Of a stretch of 6,162 nt of DNA, positions 1 through 5,930 are shown one piece after another. The notes below the pieces were generated by a model. The model was not told where the DNA came from. It worked only from the letters and a program-made list of their open reading frames with translations, and did not search any database. Numbering within the stretch: the first letter of the stretch is position 1; each line of letters opens with the position of its first letter. The stretch covers positions 1 through 6,162 of the forward strand of contig JBECKR010000119.1 in the NCBI GenBank assembly GCA_040235415.1. Reading direction: 5' to 3'. The stretch comes from JBECKR01 sp040235415. GTDB lineage: Bacteria; Acidobacteriota; Polarisedimenticolia; Polarisedimenticolales; Polarisedimenticolaceae. The position numbers and the translations under genes are program-made.

Positions 1-15
1 GGCTCCCCGCGGCCG

Positions 16-21
16 ATTGTA
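16..21 (-). promoter_or_regulatory. Candidate -10 box (TACAAT) at left edge
   Basis: Read on the minus strand, the short sequence after the gdhA stop contains TACAAT, one mismatch from the sigma-70 -10 consensus. The same hexamer occurs in front of two other minus-strand genes here. If it is a promoter, transcription would start near base 9 and drive a gene lying beyond the window. No start codon for such a gene is visible in bases 1-15, and I see no good -35 element. The call rests on recurrence of the motif only. Confidence 0.3.
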
Positions 22-35
22 TCCCGTCGGGCGAC

Positions 36-1397
36 TCAGACGATGCCCTGGTCGAGCATCGCGTCGGCGACTTTGAGGAATCCCGCGATGTTGGCGCCCG
101 CGACGTAGTTGCCCGGCGAGCCGAACCGCTCCGCGGTGCGGACGCACGCCGCGTGGATGCTCTTCATGATGAGGTGCAGGCGGTTGTCGACCTCCTCGCG
201 CGTCCAGGAGTACCGCATGCTGTTCTGCGCCATCTCGAGGCCGGAGACCGCGACGCCGCCGGCGTTCGCGGCCTTGCCGGGGCCGTAGAGGATCCTCTTC
301 TCGAGGAACAGGTGCACGCCCTCGGGCGTGGTCGGCATGTTCGCGCCCTCGGAGACGACGTACACGCCGTTGTCCAGGAGGTTCTTGGCGTCCCTGTCGT
401 TGATCTCGTTCTGGGTCGCCGACGGGAAGGCGCACTGCGCCTCGTGGTTCCACAACGGGTTGAACGGCTGGTCGGGCGACGTCTCGGTGTACTTCGCCGA
501 CTTGAATTTCTCGCAATACTCGTAGATCCGCGCGCGCTGGACGTTCTTGAGGCGCATGACGTACTCGAGCTTCTCGCGTGTGATGCCGTCGGGATCGTAG
601 ATGTAGCCGCTGGAGTCGGACAGCGTCACGACCTTCGCGCCGAGCTCCAAGAGCTTCTCGGTCGTGTACTGCGCGACGTTGCCGCTGCCGGACACGAGGC
701 AGCTCTTGCCTTGAAGCGCCTCGCCGCGCGTCCCGAGCATCTCGGCCGCGAAGTACACCGCGCCGTAGCCGGTCGCCTCCGGCCGGATGAGCGAACCGCC
801 CCAGTTCAGGCCCTTGCCGGTCAGCACGCCGGTGAACTCGTTGCGGAGCTTCTTGTACTGCCCGAACAGGAATCCGATCTCGCGTCCGCCGACCCCGATG
901 TCGCCGGCCGGGACGTCCGTGTTCGACCCGATGTGGCGCTGCAATTCCGACATGAAGCTCTGGCAGAACCGCATGACCTCGTGGTCGCTCTTGCCCTTCG
1001 GGTCGAAGTCCGAGCCGCCCTTGCCGCCGCCCATCGGAAGCGTCGTCAGGGAGTTCTTGAACACCTGCTCGAACGCGAGGAACTTCAAGATGCCGAGCGT
1101 GACCGACGGATGGAACCGCAGGCCGCCCTTGTACGGTCCGATGGCGCTGTTCATCTCGATCCGGAAGCCGCGGTTGATCTGGACGTCGCCCTGATCGTCG
1201 ACCCACGGCACGCGGAACAGGACGACGCGCTCGGGCTCGATGATCCGTTCGAGGATCTTGGCGGCACGGTATTCGGGGTGGCGCTCGAGCACCACGACGA
1301 CCGAGTCGGCGACTTCCTGGACCGCCTGGTGGAATTCGGGCTCGGCGGGGTTCTTGGCCCGGACCTGGTTCATCAACGATGCGACGTAATCCTTCAT
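36..1397 (-). CDS. gdhA: Glutamate dehydrogenase, probably NADP-dependent
   Basis: A 453-residue cytoplasmic enzyme interconverting 2-oxoglutarate plus ammonium and glutamate; the length is typical of the hexameric GDH family. Visible motifs: substrate-site GPYKGGLRF (residues 87-95, K90), catalytic-lysine motif PMGGGKGG (121-128, K126), DVPAGDIGVGGREIG (161-175, D166), Rossmann turn SGSGNVA (236-242), PSATQNE (325-331), EGANMPTT (350-357) and NAGGVAVSG (378-386). After the second Rossmann strand the sequence is LSDSSGY. As I recall the families, E. coli NADP-GDH has SDSSG here and the NAD enzyme of Clostridium symbiosum has SGPDG, so NADP(H) and an assimilatory role are favoured, but this is inference. 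The start is set by a strong Shine-Dalgarno 6 bases upstream. The gene lies 145 bases after the AI-2E family gene on the same strand. All catalytic motifs are intact. Confidence 0.97.
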   Translation of the reverse strand: MKDYVASLMNQVRAKNPAEPEFHQAVQEVADSVVVVLERHPEYRAAKILERIIEPERVVLFRVPWVDDQGDVQINRGFRIEMNSAIGPYKGGLRFHPSVTLGILKFLAFEQVFKNSLTTLPMGGGKGGSDFDPKGKSDHEVMRFCQSFMSELQRHIGSNTDVPAGDIGVGGREIGFLFGQYKKLRNEFTGVLTGKGLNWGGSLIRPEATGYGAVYFAAEMLGTRGEALQGKSCLVSGSGNVAQYTTEKLLELGAKVVTLSDSSGYIYDPDGITREKLEYVMRLKNVQRARIYEYCEKFKSAKYTETSPDQPFNPLWNHEAQCAFPSATQNEINDRDAKNLLDNGVYVVSEGANMPTTPEGVHLFLEKRILYGPGKAANAGGVAVSGLEMAQNSMRYSWTREEVDNRLHLIMKSIHAACVRTAERFGSPGNYVAGANIAGFLKVADAMLDQGIV

Positions 1398-1403
1398 CGG
1401 TGG

Positions 1404-1411
1404 TCTCCTCC
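1404..1411 (-). promoter_or_regulatory. Shine-Dalgarno of gdhA
   Basis: On the minus strand the sequence reads GGAGGAGA, followed by 6 bases and the ATG of gdhA. This is near-perfect complementarity to the 16S rRNA 3' end and fixes the start at base 1397. It contrasts with the two upstream minus-strand genes, which have no such element. Confidence 0.85.
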
Positions 1412-1445
1412 GGCCGCGGCCGTCGGGGCGCGCGCCGGTGCTTCG

Positions 1446-1504
1446 AGCATACCCTCCGCGCGGTTCCCGAATCGGCGATCGGGCCGGTAATTGTGGACTT
1501 TTTG
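1446..1504 (-). promoter_or_regulatory. Possible gdhA promoter region
   Basis: The 145-base gap before gdhA contains two weak minus-strand -10 candidates. One is TATGCT at 1446-1451. The other is CACAAT at 1490-1495, inside an AT-rich patch (1488-1504) that stands out from the GC-rich surroundings. Neither has a convincing -35 hexamer at 16-18 bases. The inverted repeat CCCGA/TCGGG (1466-1470 and 1479-1483) lies between them. Either candidate would give gdhA an untranslated leader, in keeping with its Shine-Dalgarno. This shows that a separate gdhA promoter is possible, not that one exists. Confidence 0.2.
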
Positions 1505-1511
1505 GGGGCGT

Positions 1512-1540
1512 CGCGTCGGGCGGCGGCGGACGTCGACGCG
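1512..1540 (-). terminator. Inverted repeat just after the AI-2E family gene, possible terminator or processing hairpin
   Basis: A perfect 7-bp inverted repeat (CGCGTCG at 1512-1518 and CGACGCG at 1534-1540) encloses a 15-base loop. It starts 2 bases after the stop codon of the upstream membrane-protein gene. No U-tract follows on the minus strand; an A-run comes further on instead, so it is not a canonical intrinsic terminator. It could attenuate read-through into gdhA or protect an mRNA end. GC-rich sequence gives such repeats by chance fairly often. Confidence 0.2.
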
Positions 1541-1542
1541 GA

Positions 1543-2598
1543 TCACGACGCTTCCTTCCGCGCAGCCTCGGGGACCCCGGCGTCGAGCAGCACGGCCACC
1601 CAGCGCAGGTCCTCGGTGTTCTCGAGCATGATCTTGACGATCATCGTCAGCGGGACCGACAGGAACATCCCGATCGGCCCCCACACCCAGCCCCAGAACA
1701 CCAGCGACAGGAACACGACGAGCGTCGACAGTCCGAGGCGCCTTCCCATGAAGTACGGCTCGACGACGTTGCCGAGCACCATGTTGACCGCGACGAACAC
1801 CGCCGCGACCCCGAGAGCGCGTCCGACGCCGTACTGCACCAGGCCGAGCAGCACCGGCGGCACCGCAGCCAGGATCGAGCCGAGGTTCGGGACGTAGTTC
1901 AGCAGGAACGCGAGCAGGCCCCAAAGCAACGGGAAGTCGATCCCGAGCGCCGCCATCGCTGCGGCCACGAGCATGCCGGTCGCGAGGCTGACGAGGGTCT
2001 TGATCCCGACGTAGTGCAGGATCTCGCCCCGGATCTTCTCGAACCGCGCCGAGGCCGAGCGGCGCCCGAACGCGATCTCGAGCTTGCGCTCGAAGCTCGC
2101 CGCCTCGAACAGGAACAGGACGACCAGCAGCAGCACCACGACCGCCTGCGACAGCACCGCGGCCGCCCCGCGCAGCGCGCCCGACAGGAAGTCGAAGGCC
2201 ATTCCGGGATCGATGAGGTCCGTCAGCAGGGTCTGGGAGACGTCGACGTGGAACCGCTCGAGCAGCGGCGCGAGGCCGCCGGCGAGCGTCGCGAGGCGCT
2301 CGCGGTACTGCGGGGCCCGCTCGATGAACCCCTGGATCGAGCCGCCGACGAGGGTCACGACTCCGCCCAGGAGCGCGAGGTCGACCACGACCGTCAGCCC
2401 GACGGCGAGCGCCGTCGGCACCCGCCGCCGCTGCAGGACGTGCAGCAGCGGCAGGCTGATGATCCCGAGGAACAGCGCGACGAGCAGCGGCAGGATGAAC
2501 ACGGACGCCGCCTTGAGGCCCGCGACGACGACGACGAGGCATGCGAGGACGAGCAGCGTCCTCGCCCCGGTCGTCGGCGTCAGGTCGCGATCGTTCAT
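1543..2598 (-). CDS. AI-2E family transporter-like membrane protein
   Basis: A 351-residue polytopic inner-membrane protein of the AI-2E (PerM/TqsA/YdiK) family; 340-370 residues is usual. Hydrophobic segments lie near residues 14-50 and 62-86. A more polar stretch (about 90-150) follows, which in this family is extracytoplasmic, and then segments at about 151-166, 203-219, 224-255, 259-276 and 290-322. Diagnostic C-terminal motifs are DFPLLWGLLAFLLNYVPNLG (221-240), GNVVEPYFMGRRLGLS (276-291) and FWGWVWGPIGMFLSVPL (301-317). Family members include the E. coli autoinducer-2 exporter TqsA and proteins linked to Na+(Li+)/H+ antiport, so the substrate cannot be read from sequence. The gene starts 31 bases after the glycosyltransferase stop. 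It has no Shine-Dalgarno, and a TACAAT box lies 8 bases before the ATG, so it may be transcribed from its own near-leaderless promoter as well as, or instead of, by read-through. Confidence 0.93.
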   Translation of the reverse strand: MNDRDLTPTTGARTLLVLACLVVVVAGLKAASVFILPLLVALFLGIISLPLLHVLQRRRVPTALAVGLTVVVDLALLGGVVTLVGGSIQGFIERAPQYRERLATLAGGLAPLLERFHVDVSQTLLTDLIDPGMAFDFLSGALRGAAAVLSQAVVVLLLVVLFLFEAASFERKLEIAFGRRSASARFEKIRGEILHYVGIKTLVSLATGMLVAAAMAALGIDFPLLWGLLAFLLNYVPNLGSILAAVPPVLLGLVQYGVGRALGVAAVFVAVNMVLGNVVEPYFMGRRLGLSTLVVFLSLVFWGWVWGPIGMFLSVPLTMIVKIMLENTEDLRWVAVLLDAGVPEAARKEAS

Positions 2599-2599
2599 T

Positions 2600-2618
2600 C
2601 CGCGGCATTGTACCGCGG
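2600..2618 (-). promoter_or_regulatory. TACAAT -10 box flanked by CCGCGG repeats
   Basis: In the 31-base gap, TACAAT (minus strand, 2607-2612) ends 8 bases before the ATG at 2598. With standard -10 spacing the transcript would begin about base 2600, leaving a leader of about two bases. The box is enclosed by two CCGCGG hexamers (2600-2605 and 2613-2618), which form an inverted repeat with a 7-base centre. They could be a protein-binding site over the promoter or simply chance in GC-rich DNA. The upstream -35 region would fall inside the end of the preceding gene, and I see no clear hexamer there. Confidence 0.4.
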
Positions 2619-2629
2619 CGCCCGGCTCG

Positions 2630-4543
2630 TCACGGGGCGTCGGGAAGGCGGTAGATCAGGATCGAATCGCCCGCCCGCGCGACCGGCGCGAGCCGCTCGC
2701 GGACTCCGGCGATCCGGGTCGAAAGGAGCGTGGCGGCGATCCGGGCGCGCGCCGCCTCGCCGAGCCGTCCGGTCGCGACGAGCCAGCGGTCGAACGGCGG
2801 CGCGTCGCGGGCGTCGACCGCGAGTCGATCGCGCAGGGCGAGCCATTCGCGGGCCGCCGAAGGCGGGATCGCCCCGGCCCGGAGCGCGGCCTCCGCGAAC
2901 TCGCGGTCCGGCTCGAGGTACACCCCTTGCAGCAGCGTCTCGCTGATCGCGAGCGCCTCGCCCGGTCCCGGCCACGACGACGGCATTCGCGGTCGAAAGT
3001 CGTGCACCAGGACGACCTTCCGGAACCGGACGCCGTACGCCTCGGGATCGGCGGTTCCGAAGTACGCGAGGTGCACCGCGGTGAGCCCCTCCCGCCGCAT
3101 CCACGCCGCGAGCGCGGGGAGGTCCTGGCCCCAGTCGAGGTTCGAGTCGACGAGGTGGCGCCTCCCGCCGTCCTTGCCGCCGCCGAGGAGGTTGAAGTAC
3201 GCGAGGTAGCCCGGGGCGGCGGCGAACGTCGAGACGCCCGCGCCGGCGAGCAGCGCCACGACCGCCGCCTGCCGCAGGCGGCTGCCGGCGGCGATGCGGG
3301 CGGCGTAACCGGCCGCGACGAACAGGAACGGGTAGATCGGGGCGAGGTGGCGGTGGCCGAGGTCGAGGTGTCCCGCCATCGAGACCGCGAGGTAAACCGC
3401 GACCGGGAGGGCCAGGAACCACCCGGCGAGTCCGCGGCCCCGCGTGCGGTAGACCGCGACCGCGGCGATCCACAGCAGCAGCAGCATCGTCGCCGGCGGC
3501 GTCTTGAGCGCGAACGCCTCCGGGAAGTAGCGCGGCCAGCCGACGATCGAGGTCGCGCCGTCGAGGTACGCGAGGCGGGTCTCGGCGCCGCCGGCGACCC
3601 AGGCGAAGCCGTAGAGGTACGCCTCGGGGAGCAGGCGATGGTCGCGGGCGAACCGCGCCGCCCGGACCGCCATCGAGCTCCCCGACGCGACCGCGTCCCA
3701 CGGCAGGCGGAACGCGGGATCGGGCGAGGCGGCGAAGCGGAACCCGTACCCGCCCCACAGGATCGCGAGCGCGACCGCGACGGCGAGCGCGGCGTGGCGC
3801 GCGAGCCTCACCGCGCGGTACGGGGTCGCCGGATGCGCCCTGCGGTCCGAGATCGCCCAGATCGCCGCGAGGAGCGCGAGGATCGGGCCCAGCAGCAACG
3901 CCGAGTGCTTCGCGAGGAGCGCGATCCCGACCGCACCCCCCACGAGCGTCGCCCGCCGCGCGTCGGGATGCCGCGTCCAACGCCACAGCGCGAACACGGC
4001 GAGCGCGAACCCGAGCGCGGCCGCGAGGTCGGTGGTCACGAGCCGCGCGTGCGCCAACATGGTCGGAGAGAGAACGAACAGAGCGACCGAGAGCAGGCCT
4101 CCCCACGGCCCCCACAGAGAACGCGACCACAAGAACACCACGAGGCCGAGCGCGACGCCGAGCAGGACGATCATGGTCCGCGCCGGCACGAGAAACCGCA
4201 TCGGATCGCGCCGCGCGGCCGCATCGAGCGGGCCGTTCAGCGTCTCGTAGCCGAACGTCCACTCGTCGCCGCGCCGCCACGCCGCCGAGTCGTACCCGGC
4301 GGCTTCGGTTCCGCGCAGCCGCAGCGGCAGCGCCGCCCACGCTTTCGCGAGCGGCGGGTGCTCGGGGTTCATGCGGAAGTCGAAACGCTCGAGGTAGGCG
4401 AGGCCCGCAGGGAGGTGCGCGGTCTCGTCGAAGGTCGCGGATTCGAGCCGGAGGGAGTACGACGCCGCGCCGAGGAAACCCAGGAGCAGCACCGCGACCA
4501 GCACGGCCTGCATCGGGCGGGTGAGGAAGCGCGGCGTCTCCAC
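2630..4543 (-). CDS. GT39/PMT-like membrane glycosyltransferase (lipid-linked sugar donor)
   Basis: A 637-residue protein with about ten or more membrane segments (for example residues 12-30, 122-139, 144-162, 197-230, 248-264, 350-366, 372-390, 398-417 and 424-446). The first extracytoplasmic loop carries FDETAHLPAG (38-47) and NPEHPPLAK (59-67). The acidic D39/E40 pair is where GT-C enzymes of the PMT/ArnT group place catalytic acidic residues. Further family-like motifs are ARLVTTDLAAALG (166-178), LGHRHLAPIYPFL (395-407) and DSNLDWGQDL (466-475). The C-terminal ~180 residues form a largely soluble, probably periplasmic domain. Such enzymes transfer a sugar from a polyprenyl-phosphate carrier to protein, lipid A or another envelope acceptor; donor and acceptor are unknown here. 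The start is GTG at 4543. It gives a basic N-terminus (RFLTR) before the first membrane helix and sits 10 bases after a TACAAT box. An ATG at 4513 would cut into that N-terminus and has no Shine-Dalgarno either. No O-antigen or lipid-A genes are adjacent. Confidence 0.88.
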   Translation of the reverse strand: METPRFLTRPMQAVLVAVLLLGFLGAASYSLRLESATFDETAHLPAGLAYLERFDFRMNPEHPPLAKAWAALPLRLRGTEAAGYDSAAWRRGDEWTFGYETLNGPLDAAARRDPMRFLVPARTMIVLLGVALGLVVFLWSRSLWGPWGGLLSVALFVLSPTMLAHARLVTTDLAAALGFALAVFALWRWTRHPDARRATLVGGAVGIALLAKHSALLLGPILALLAAIWAISDRRAHPATPYRAVRLARHAALAVAVALAILWGGYGFRFAASPDPAFRLPWDAVASGSSMAVRAARFARDHRLLPEAYLYGFAWVAGGAETRLAYLDGATSIVGWPRYFPEAFALKTPPATMLLLLWIAAVAVYRTRGRGLAGWFLALPVAVYLAVSMAGHLDLGHRHLAPIYPFLFVAAGYAARIAAGSRLRQAAVVALLAGAGVSTFAAAPGYLAYFNLLGGGKDGGRRHLVDSNLDWGQDLPALAAWMRREGLTAVHLAYFGTADPEAYGVRFRKVVLVHDFRPRMPSSWPGPGEALAISETLLQGVYLEPDREFAEAALRAGAIPPSAAREWLALRDRLAVDARDAPPFDRWLVATGRLGEAARARIAATLLSTRIAGVRERLAPVARAGDSILIYRLPDAP

Positions 4544-4553
4544 GGGACCGGGG

Positions 4554-4559
4554 ATTGTA
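4554..4559 (-). promoter_or_regulatory. TACAAT -10 box of the glycosyltransferase gene
   Basis: On the minus strand TACAAT ends 10 bases before the GTG start. Standard spacing puts transcription initiation near base 4547, about four bases before the codon, with no Shine-Dalgarno. No good -35 is seen: the hexamer at 17-base spacing is CTGCCC. That hexamer would overlap the spacer of the plus-strand promoter serving the GntR operon, so the two divergent promoters are unlikely to be fully independent. Confidence 0.45.
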
Positions 4560-4567
4560 CTTCGAGC

Positions 4568-4596
4568 TTGACCTCGGGGCAGACCGTCATTACATT
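4568..4596 (+). promoter_or_regulatory. Sigma-70-like promoter of the gntR-ABC operon
   Basis: TTGACC (4568-4573, five of six to TTGACA) is followed by exactly 17 bases and then TACATT (4591-4596, four of six to TATAAT). The predicted start is about base 4603, giving a leader of about 20 bases before the ATG at 4624. The region from about 4583 to 4620 is clearly AT-rich in an otherwise GC-rich window, as expected for a promoter. This is the best-formed promoter in the window. Confidence 0.65.
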
Positions 4597-4607
4597 GTCA
4601 TAGGACA
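4596..4607 (+). promoter_or_regulatory. Candidate GntR operator overlapping the transcription start
   Basis: TGTC-ATAG-GACA is a perfect 4-bp inverted repeat immediately after the -10 box, covering the predicted +1. GntR-family regulators typically bind palindromes with GT...AC half-sites, and this repeat keeps GT (4597-4598) and AC (4605-4606). Its position fits repression of the operon by its own first gene product. The arms are short, so the assignment is tentative. Confidence 0.35.
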
Positions 4608-4621
4608 TTAGGACAAAGGAC
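4602..4621 (+). repeat. Three short AGGAC(A) direct repeats in the leader
   Basis: AGGACA occurs at 4602-4607 and 4610-4615, and AGGAC at 4617-4621, spaced 8 and 7 bases apart and running up to the start codon. They may supply weak Shine-Dalgarno-like GGA elements, because the last AAAGGA lies only 3 bases from the ATG. They may instead be part of a regulator binding site, or coincidence. Confidence 0.3.
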
Positions 4622-4623
4622 CC

Positions 4624-5034
4624 ATGAACCTCGATGTCGACCCCGCGAGCCCCGTTCCGCTCTACCTCCAGCTGGTCGAGCGCGTCCGGCGACTCGTGGC
4701 GATCGGGGCGCTGCGCCCCGGAGACCGTATCCCGACCGTCCGCGAGCTCGCGGTCCGCGCCCGCATCAACCGCAACACCGCCGCTCGCGCCATCCGGGAG
4801 CTCGAGACCCGCGGGCTGGTCCGCACCCGCGTCGGGCAGGGGACGTTCGTGGCCGACGGCGCCGGGCGGGTCGACCGCGCCGCGCGCGAAGCGGCGGTCG
4901 ACGCCGCCCTCGACCGCCTGATCGTCGAGGCCGCGACGCTCGGGTTGCCGCTCGACGCCCTGGGAGAGCGGCTCGCCGCCCGCCTCGAGGCGTTCCGGGC
5001 CGCGTCGCGGTCCGCAGAAGGAGACGACCGATGA
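4624..5034 (+). CDS. GntR family transcriptional regulator, YtrA-type
   Basis: A 136-residue DNA-binding protein. The N-terminal winged helix-turn-helix covers residues 10-77 and carries the usual GntR landmarks: PLYLQL (12-17), GALRPGDRIPTVRELA (28-43), the recognition-helix region NRNTAARAIRELETRGLV (49-66) and the wing RVGQGTFV (69-76). The remaining ~60 residues are a short helical tail, too small for the FadR- or HutC-type ligand domain. Such a tail defines the YtrA subfamily, where it serves dimerisation. YtrA regulators usually sit in, and repress, ABC transporter operons, and here the stop codon overlaps the ATPase start as ATGA. The ATG at 4624 gives the expected N-terminus directly before the domain; the Shine-Dalgarno is weak and close. 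Autorepression through the site at 4596-4607 is plausible. The inducer is unknown. Confidence 0.94.
   Translation: MNLDVDPASPVPLYLQLVERVRRLVAIGALRPGDRIPTVRELAVRARINRNTAARAIRELETRGLVRTRVGQGTFVADGAGRVDRAAREAAVDAALDRLIVEAATLGLPLDALGERLAARLEAFRAASRSAEGDDR
5018..5023 (+). promoter_or_regulatory. Shine-Dalgarno of the ABC ATPase gene
   Basis: AAGGAG lies 7 bases before the ATG at 5031, inside the 3' end of the GntR gene. It supports this start and independent ribosome loading in addition to translational coupling through the ATGA overlap. Confidence 0.8.
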
Positions 5035-5930
5035 GCGAACCGGCCCTCCGCTTCGAACGCGTGACGCGCCGCTTCGGCCGCAAGACCGCGCTCGACGCCG
5101 TGGATCTCGAGGTCGCTCCGGGCAGCGTCCTCGGCCTCCTCGGCAGGAACGGCGCGGGCAAGACGACCGCGTTGCGGCTCGCGCTCGGCATGCTGTGGGC
5201 GGACGGCGGCCGCGTCGCCACACTCGGGCTCGACCCCATGCGCGACGCCCTCGCGGTCCGCACCCGTGCGAGCCTCCTCGCTGAGGAGTCGGCGCTGTAC
5301 CCCTGGATGACCGTCGCCGAGGTCGTGCGCTTCGCCGCAGGCCTCCACCCGCGCTGGGACGCGTCGCTCGCGGACGACCTCGCGACACGTCTCGACCTCG
5401 ACCGCACGGCCAGGATCCGCGACCTGTCGCGCGGCACGCGCGCCAAGGTCGCGCTCCTGCTCGCGGTCGCGGTCCGCCCCAAGCTGCTGCTGCTCGACGA
5501 TCCGACCGCGGGGCTCGATCCGCTCGTCCGCCGCGAGGTGCTCGAGGCGATCCTGGACGCGGTCTCGGGCGAAGGCGGGGCGGTGGTGTACGCCTCGCAC
5601 CTCGTCCACGACGTCGAGCGCGTCGCCGACCGCGTCGTCGTCCTCGACACCGGGCGCATCACGCTCCAAGGCACGGTCGACGACCTCAAGGCCCGCATCC
5701 GCCGCGCGGTCGCGGTGTTCGACCGCGAGCCCCCGGCCGCTCCGGAGATCCCCGGCGCCCTCGACCTCGAGCGCGACGGCCGCGTGCTCGAGGTCGTGGG
5801 GGACGGCGCCGTCGAGCCGGCGCTCCGCGCCCTCGGCGCGGCCAGCGTCACGCTCGAGCCGCTCGGACTCGAGGACATCCTGGTCGCGTGCCTGCGGCAC
5901 GGCGGCCCGAGGGAGACCGCCGATGCTTAG
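5031..5930 (+). CDS. ABC transporter ATP-binding protein (ABC-2 exporter type)
   Basis: A 299-residue cytoplasmic nucleotide-binding subunit that would power the membrane partner encoded next. Motifs in order: Walker A GRNGAGKTT (38-46), a Q-loop region LAEESALYP (83-91) with E85 where Gln is usual, signature LSRGT (132-136) instead of LSGGQ, Walker B LLLLDD (152-157), D-loop AGLDP (160-164) and switch histidine H190 in YASHLVHD. The residue after the Walker B aspartate, normally the catalytic glutamate, is Asp (D157). Residues from about 225 form a C-terminal extension of unknown role. The architecture resembles YtrB/CcmA-like ATPases of ABC-2 exporters that are paired with GntR regulators. 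The gene overlaps the regulator by 4 bases and the next gene by 8, so a single operon is very likely. Hydrolysis probably persists, perhaps slower, because Walker A and the H-loop are intact. Confidence 0.95.
   Translation: MSEPALRFERVTRRFGRKTALDAVDLEVAPGSVLGLLGRNGAGKTTALRLALGMLWADGGRVATLGLDPMRDALAVRTRASLLAEESALYPWMTVAEVVRFAAGLHPRWDASLADDLATRLDLDRTARIRDLSRGTRAKVALLLAVAVRPKLLLLDDPTAGLDPLVRREVLEAILDAVSGEGGAVVYASHLVHDVERVADRVVVLDTGRITLQGTVDDLKARIRRAVAVFDREPPAAPEIPGALDLERDGRVLEVVGDGAVEPALRALGAASVTLEPLGLEDILVACLRHGGPRETADA

Noticed and set aside
1..35. A terminator after gdhA
   Set aside because: Only 3-4 bp stems with tiny loops (such as GTCG-CC-CGAC) are present and there is no U-run. The true terminator, if any, lies outside the window.
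1466..1483. CCCGA...TCGGG inverted repeat upstream of gdhA as an intrinsic terminator
   Set aside because: The stem is only 5 bp and no U-tract follows on the minus strand, so it does not qualify.
153..1490. A 445-codon open frame on the plus strand opposite gdhA
   Set aside because: The opposite strand encodes an intact GdhA with all catalytic motifs and a strong Shine-Dalgarno. The antisense product is rich in Arg, Asp, Val and Leu without recognisable features.
2084..4603. An 839-codon open frame on the plus strand opposite the glycosyltransferase
   Set aside because: It is antisense to two well-supported membrane-protein genes. Its translation is a low-complexity Arg/Glu/Asp/Pro-rich string with no domain, as expected when GC-rich codons are read in reverse.
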